Shown here in pieces: positions 59,566 to 64,000 of a stretch of DNA of 64,000 nucleotides (positions are counted from its first letter, which is position 1; every line of letters begins with the position of its first letter). Origin of the DNA: Labyrinthula sp. Ha. Its lineage: Eukaryota; Sar; Bigyra; Labyrinthulida; Labyrinthulaceae. Position numbers and translations under genes: made by a program. The notes under the pieces were generated by a model that did not search any database, had not been told where the DNA came from, and worked only from the letters and a program-made list of their open reading frames with translations. The stretch spans positions 1,364,001 to 1,428,000 of the forward strand of contig JAALGZ010000006.1 in assembly GCA_015227615.1 (NCBI GenBank), in the 5' to 3' direction.

Positions 59566-60192
59566 TCTTTGAGTAAATCCAAAGATTTTTTGTGTGTCTT
59601 CCTGTGAAAGGCAGTAGGAATTAGCATTTTTTCATCTAAATCGATTTACAACTACTTTGCAAAGTAGTTCCAACATTGCTTGTGTTGTGGATCCTCCATA
59701 CAGGGTCCAATTATCTGACTCAACCATTTGTCCTTCATGTTAGATGTCCCTTACTTTAATTTAAGGTTCGTTTGACGCTTTTTCTTGCTTGTCATTTTTG
59801 TTTTTGTTCTTTTCGCAAATTTAAGGCTTCATAGCAAAAAACAAGCGAATTCGTTTGTTGCAAGTGGCCTTTGAAAAACTTGTCTCTGAAAATACGATCC
59901 CGAACTTTTGTATTTGAAAAAGTTTTATATTTTAAATTTCCACTATATTACATTATCACAAAATATTTCTAACTGCAAATCAACAATAAAATAAGCACCT
60001 TGTTAATTCCAATTCATTTCTTCAGTTCAGTTCAAATATATCAATTATTCTACAACAATAATTAAAGGTATTTGTTCTCCAGGTCCATTTCAAGAGAAAG
60101 AATTTCTTCAGATCACCTGAATTTTCCGAAAAAAATAGTTTTGTAAGATCTGAATATATAAAAAAACTTTTCTTTGCACATAGAAGTTGAAT
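59566..60192. other. Spacer upstream of the 320-aa gene
   Basis: 627 bp; the first 80 bases may still belong to the decayed minus-strand coding sequence (an open stretch continues upstream of the ATG at 59565). No separate gene is visible. Confidence 0.4.
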
Positions 60193-61152
60193 ATGAGTTC
60201 ATTCCAGCAAATACAAGGAAAGAAGCACGGATATGTTATTCGAAAGTTAAAAGATAGGGAGGTTGAAATTAGGGGTTCAAACGAAAAAAAAATGGTTCTT
60301 GGGTATAAACTAAATAAAGAAAAATATATTAATTCTTTGACTATTGGTGAAATTAATAATCCTATAACAAAACTAGGGCTGGAACAACTGGAAAAAGCAT
60401 TCAAACAGATTTCTATATACAAAATAAGCTTTGAAAATATCAATATTGAAAATGAAGCTTTGTCAAATTTACTTTCCTGCACATTGAATTGTGCTAAAAA
60501 AGTAGTTTATATTAGCATTCAGATCAACAAAAACAAAGAAAAGCAACTTCCAATATATTTGAACTCAGTAAACCGATGCCTTAAATACCAAAGTTTAAAA
60601 CTTATTCAAGAAAAAAGTAAAAGTGAAAATATATTTTCAACACCTTGTTTTATTCCAAACGCTTTAAGTAAAATTAGTTTGGCAATATCTCCAAATTTAC
60701 TTTTTCGGAGTTGGATGAAAAAAGAGTCAATTTATTCCTTGAAGAGGATTGAATCACTTCATTTAGAAGAAAGTTCCAATCAAAATGTTACTGCCTTTTT
60801 ATTCTCCTTAAGGGAGAGTAAATTATTCTTAAACTTAAAAAAAATAGTTCTTAACAAATTTGTCAAAAGTATTTCTCCAGGTATAATTTACTCTATTACA
60901 AAAGTCTTTTTACTGATGAATAATAAATGTGTTCTTTACTTAAATACTGGCAAAGCAAACGAGCAAAGTAAATGTTTGTTATTAAACTTACTTGTCTTTT
61001 GTCCGATGAAGCCGGCCTTTAAAAGTACAATTTATTTTAATAGTTTAACTGGCAAGCAATCTTCTGTGCAGCGAAGACTTGAAATAATTAGCAGGAAATT
61101 CTTGCCTAAATGGAAACCTTTACCTCAACAGGGGATTTACATGTCGAGTTGA
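60193..61152 (+). CDS. 319-aa protein of unknown family, leucine-rich
   Basis: The first ATG is 60193 (the open frame begins with TTG two codons earlier). The protein is basic and Leu/Ile/Asn-rich, with hydrophobic strands recurring roughly every 25-35 residues (for example SLKRIESLHLEESSNQNV and LNLKKIVLNKFVKS), which suggests a degenerate leucine-rich-repeat solenoid. The lysine-rich N-terminus (KKHGYVIRKLKDREVEIRG) lacks a signal peptide. No family recognised. It lies 312 bp upstream of the tandem repeats and convergent with the SANT-like gene. Confidence 0.65.
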   Translation: MSSFQQIQGKKHGYVIRKLKDREVEIRGSNEKKMVLGYKLNKEKYINSLTIGEINNPITKLGLEQLEKAFKQISIYKISFENINIENEALSNLLSCTLNCAKKVVYISIQINKNKEKQLPIYLNSVNRCLKYQSLKLIQEKSKSENIFSTPCFIPNALSKISLAISPNLLFRSWMKKESIYSLKRIESLHLEESSNQNVTAFLFSLRESKLFLNLKKIVLNKFVKSISPGIIYSITKVFLLMNNKCVLYLNTGKANEQSKCLLLNLLVFCPMKPAFKSTIYFNSLTGKQSSVQRRLEIISRKFLPKWKPLPQQGIYMSS

Positions 61153-61464
61153 ACTGATAAGAAATCAGTACCCCTTGTTCCTTAAATTTCTTTTCTCTCA
61201 TAGAGTTTTGTATTTTAGTATATCATACTAGTATGTTTTGTTTACGATGTTGTGTTTTTATACAAGAGAGATAACTTTTTTTGGGTTCATTTCAAGTAGA
61301 GAAGATATCAAGTACTTTGAAATCCTTTTTAGTTACTTTGAAGATATCAGTCTTTGGTTTGGCTATGAAGCTATGAGTTTAATATTATTTAGCAGTTTCG
61401 TGGGGAAATTTTGGAGAAAATGTGTATATAAGTTAAATCCATATAAATAAAGCTTTTCACAAAT

Positions 61465-61603
61465 ATAGGAAATAATTCCCTCTAAGCTATTTAACATAGG
61501 AAATAATTCCCTCTAAACTATTTCACATAGGAAATAATTCCCTCTAAACTATTTCACATAGGAAATAATTCCCTCTAAACTATTTCACATAGGAAATAAT
61601 TCC
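61465..61603. repeat. 31-bp direct tandem repeat, about 4.5 copies
   Basis: Unit ATAGGAAATAATTCCCTCTA plus AACTATTTCAC. Copies 2-4 are nearly identical, the first carries two changes, and the last is truncated after GGAAATAATTCC. Each unit holds GGAA-N4-TTCC, a short inverted repeat. It sits between two convergent genes, in the likely 3' regions of both. Confidence 0.9.
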
Positions 61604-61692
61604 TTTTAATATACTACATAAAGAAAACGATTCTGTAAGAAGAATCCTGTATCTTATAACTAAATTCATAATATTGTCTCTGGGTTCAAACA

Positions 61693-62043
61693 TTATTCTG
61701 CGAAATGGCGCTGATAAAAATCATAAAGCACAGTGAAATCATAATACGTTTGCTGTCTATTCTTTCTTACAAGATCTTTAAAATGTCTTCTAATAGCACT
61801 GTTTGTTCTTTCTTGCCCATCTGTGATATCATATAGTCTACATTTTTGAGCAAATTGAACTGAAATCCAATTCCAATCAACATCCCCCAGAGTCCAGTTG
61901 AATAGCTTTCGTTTCATTACGAGGCCTAAAAGTATTGCATTAGCACTTTGACTCCATCTACTTCTTTGTTTTTCAACTCTAAACTCTGCTGTTCGAAAAT
62001 CGTTGAATGAAAAATCCAGTTGCATTTCCTCTTCAAAACTCAT
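61693..62043 (-). CDS. SANT/Myb-like domain protein, short paralog
   Basis: The 116-aa ATG-initiated protein is almost entirely one domain: RWSQSANAILLGLV start, central Trp (VDWNWIS), QKCRLYDITDG and SAIRRHFKDLVRKN. It aligns without gaps to the domain at the left edge of the window over 67 residues with 27 identities, then continues with a similar F-x-x-x-Y segment. The N-terminal 28 residues are acidic. The same frame is open upstream (62062-62337) but separated by a stop, so this is the complete short protein unless an upstream exon is spliced on. DNA binding is inferred from the fold pattern only. Confidence 0.75.
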   Translation of the reverse strand: MSFEEEMQLDFSFNDFRTAEFRVEKQRSRWSQSANAILLGLVMKRKLFNWTLGDVDWNWISVQFAQKCRLYDITDGQERTNSAIRRHFKDLVRKNRQQTYYDFTVLYDFYQRHFAE

Positions 62044-63720
62044 GGTAAAGTTTTCAATTTTTTATGTTTTGCAAGGTTTACGAAAGAAACTTTGTGTGTC
62101 CACTAAGGACAGTAGAAACAGAAGATGAACTTCTGGCTTGTTCCCAAGTCTTCTAGTACTGGCTGCACATGCTGTATCCTTGGTTGGACTTTTGTGAAGA
62201 TATACTTGATAATTGGTATTCTTATTTAATCCTTTCTCACAAGTTATTCGAGTATTTCTCGAAACCATACCATAGCAATCGGTATTGGGTATTGATAATC
62301 GTTTTGATAAGATATATTCTCGCTCGGTATCGAGCACAGTATAACGTTAGTGTGCATATGGAAATAGGTTTCAGTCGAAACTTCTAGTGACATTCCTAAG
62401 CGCGAATTGGGCTAAACTAGCCGCAGTCATTACGTAGTAATATAAGAATTCATACATTGAATATATGTTTTTAGAAATTTTAACTAATTTTGATGCAATG
62501 TTCTAGTTTAGAATTACCTAGATGTTGTTTGACGGTTGTCGTGCAGGTGAAGATAACTTTTCATGTTGCTGTTTATTAACTGTTGGGTTCCTCCACAGAA
62601 TATAAAAAAAAATACTATCCGTAACGTAATTGGCCATTATAACCCCTAATTGTAACCAATGTGTCTAATGTATCTTAACAGAGCGAAATGGCGCAAAATT
62701 ATTACAGGTCTATTCCAATCTTATGTCTCTTTAGCTAAGATCTAGCAGATATATATGAAAATATGCAGATATTGCAACTCTAAATTGATACTGGACTAGC
62801 TATTTAATGATTAAACAGCTCTGATAATAGAGAGCTCTCAGAGTGCGGAACATGTTTTTGTGAGAATGAGGTGTGAAGCGCTATGATTTTCACTAACATT
62901 TTCTTGCATCTGATGGTCTTCCCAATTATTAAATTTTCTTAAGATCAAGCTACAATCAATGTAATATTTTATATTATAGTTAATGCGTACTAAATGTAAT
63001 CTAGATAAGAAAAGGGGGATATCTGGATTTTATCAATATGGCTAACCAAAGTTGACAGCCCTGTATTTTTTTGGGGGGAGATGGAAAACCAAAGAAAATT
63101 AATAGGTATTTCGGTTCTAGACGAGGCTATAAACACCAATCGGGAACAAATTGTAAAATATCTTCTAATGAATTCTTTAAAACAATTTCAGGAAATAATT
63201 ATTTAGTTCTCCCCTAAACAAACTATGAAATCATTCAATTGGAATTAATCATGGTTAAGACCTCCAGAAGTCTAAAGTTAATTGACTAGCTTACTAGCCA
63301 TATAATGTTCTTACTAGAGGACTTAGCGGTAAACACAAAGATTATTGTAAGAATATGTGCAAAGAAGGCATCTAAGAACTAATCTTGAAACGCCATTGAA
63401 CAAAACGCCAGACATCATAGAACCAGAGGTTTTATTTTTCGAACCCTTATAGTTCATACTAACCCTAAGGAAACCATTTAAGCGGTCAGAAGCAAATTAC
63501 TCTACATCTGCACAATAATACTGCCTCAGGTAGAGTAACATGTGTTTATTAAAGGAATTTCCAATTGATGTATACCTAGCAACTTCATTTCTCTTCTGGT
63601 CAAGCTGTGTCTTTAGTTGTGTCATTATATGCACTTAAATAATGTTCTTGTAATAACGATACCGACTGCCGTCTCTTCAAAGCCCTCGAATTCCTTATCC
63701 ATTTCGTACTATTATCAATA
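62044..63720. other. 1.7-kb interval without a recognisable gene
   Basis: Contains the 5' region of the SANT-like gene, including an open stretch at 62062-62337 (minus) with no ATG-supported gene or recognisable motif. The rest is AT-rich and featureless to my reading. Confidence 0.45.
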
Positions 63721-63842
63721 GGCGTGTTTAACGAGAGCGTCTTAACGAGAGCTTCTCGAGAAGAGCTCTCTCGTTATCTCGCAACACAAATATTTGGACA
63801 AAATCCTTCTCGAGAAGCTCTCGTTATCTCGTTAAACACGCC
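63721..63842 (+). mobile_element. 122-bp MITE, copy 2 (well preserved)
   Basis: Ends GGCGTGTTTAACGAGA and TCTCGTTAAACACGCC are exact inverted repeats of each other over 16 bp, and the interior contains further nested CTCGAGAAG/CTTCTCGAG palindromes, so the whole element can fold on itself. It is flanked by TA on both sides (63719-63720 and 63843-63844), a TA target-site duplication. The complement of copy 1 at 50912-51033 matches it along its full length. No coding capacity. Confidence 0.92.
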
Positions 63843-64000
63843 TAATTACCAATATCTTGTTACCGAGATTTCAGACTTGATCTTTATCCTTAATGCCATT
63901 ATTACTTCTCAAAAGTAACTATATATCCATAATATATTACGTAATTATATTTCATCATAAGTTTAACTACAGGATTTCAACTTGATCCCAGCGAAGTTGC

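Overview
The window is AT-rich nuclear DNA of a eukaryote, probably a protist. Evidence: a 26S proteasome ATPase, head-to-tail polyubiquitin, ER protein disulfide isomerase, Snf7-type ESCRT-III, Erb1/BOP1, a gelsolin-family protein and spliceosomal introns. Well-supported genes end in TAA, TAG and TGA, so the code looks standard. The polyubiquitin differs from animal ubiquitin at six positions, which argues against an animal. I cannot name the lineage. The most distinctive genome trait is intron size: all seven introns I can place by protein homology or frame are 29 or 30 nt long.

Layout. 1-5.4 kb: end of a SANT/Myb-like gene, RPT3 and a CDP-alcohol phosphotransferase gene (divergent, 106 bp apart), a VOC/glyoxalase-fold protein, and an OTU deubiquitinase frame interrupted by two in-frame TAA codons. 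5.4-9.3 kb: no recognisable gene, two clear hairpins. 9.3-13.5 kb: a 706-aa protein of unknown family, a seven-span membrane protein of unknown family, and a divergent single-unit ubiquitin-like gene. 13.5-16.6 kb: gene-free. 16.6-20 kb: five-unit polyubiquitin and a four-exon PDI. 20-23.7 kb: gene-free. 23.7-27.1 kb: a four-exon FHA-domain protein and a large, tentatively SCAPER-like protein. 27.3-30.1 kb: a decayed LINE. 30-37.3 kb: gene-free. 37.3-38.5 kb: severin/fragmin-like protein. 42.1-46.4 kb: compact cluster of BOP1/Erb1, a bacterial-like GST and Snf7/CHMP4. 46.4-53.5 kb: gene-poor, with one MITE. 53.5-56.2 kb: a single-span membrane protein and a phosphoserine aminotransferase with a mitochondrial-type leader. 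57.9-59.6 kb: decayed coding sequence, perhaps a DDE transposase. 60.2-62 kb: unknown protein, a 31-bp tandem repeat, and a second SANT-like gene. 63.7 kb: second MITE copy.

Several genes touch ubiquitin biology (polyubiquitin, a divergent ubiquitin-like protein, RPT3, an OTU relic, ESCRT-III), but they are scattered over 46 kb on both strands and I see no sign of co-regulation. The observations most worth following are the near-uniform 29-30 nt introns, the two PDI introns at the same codon position in two ancient paralogous domains, the divergent ubiquitin-like protein, the paired SANT-like family and the 122-bp MITE family.
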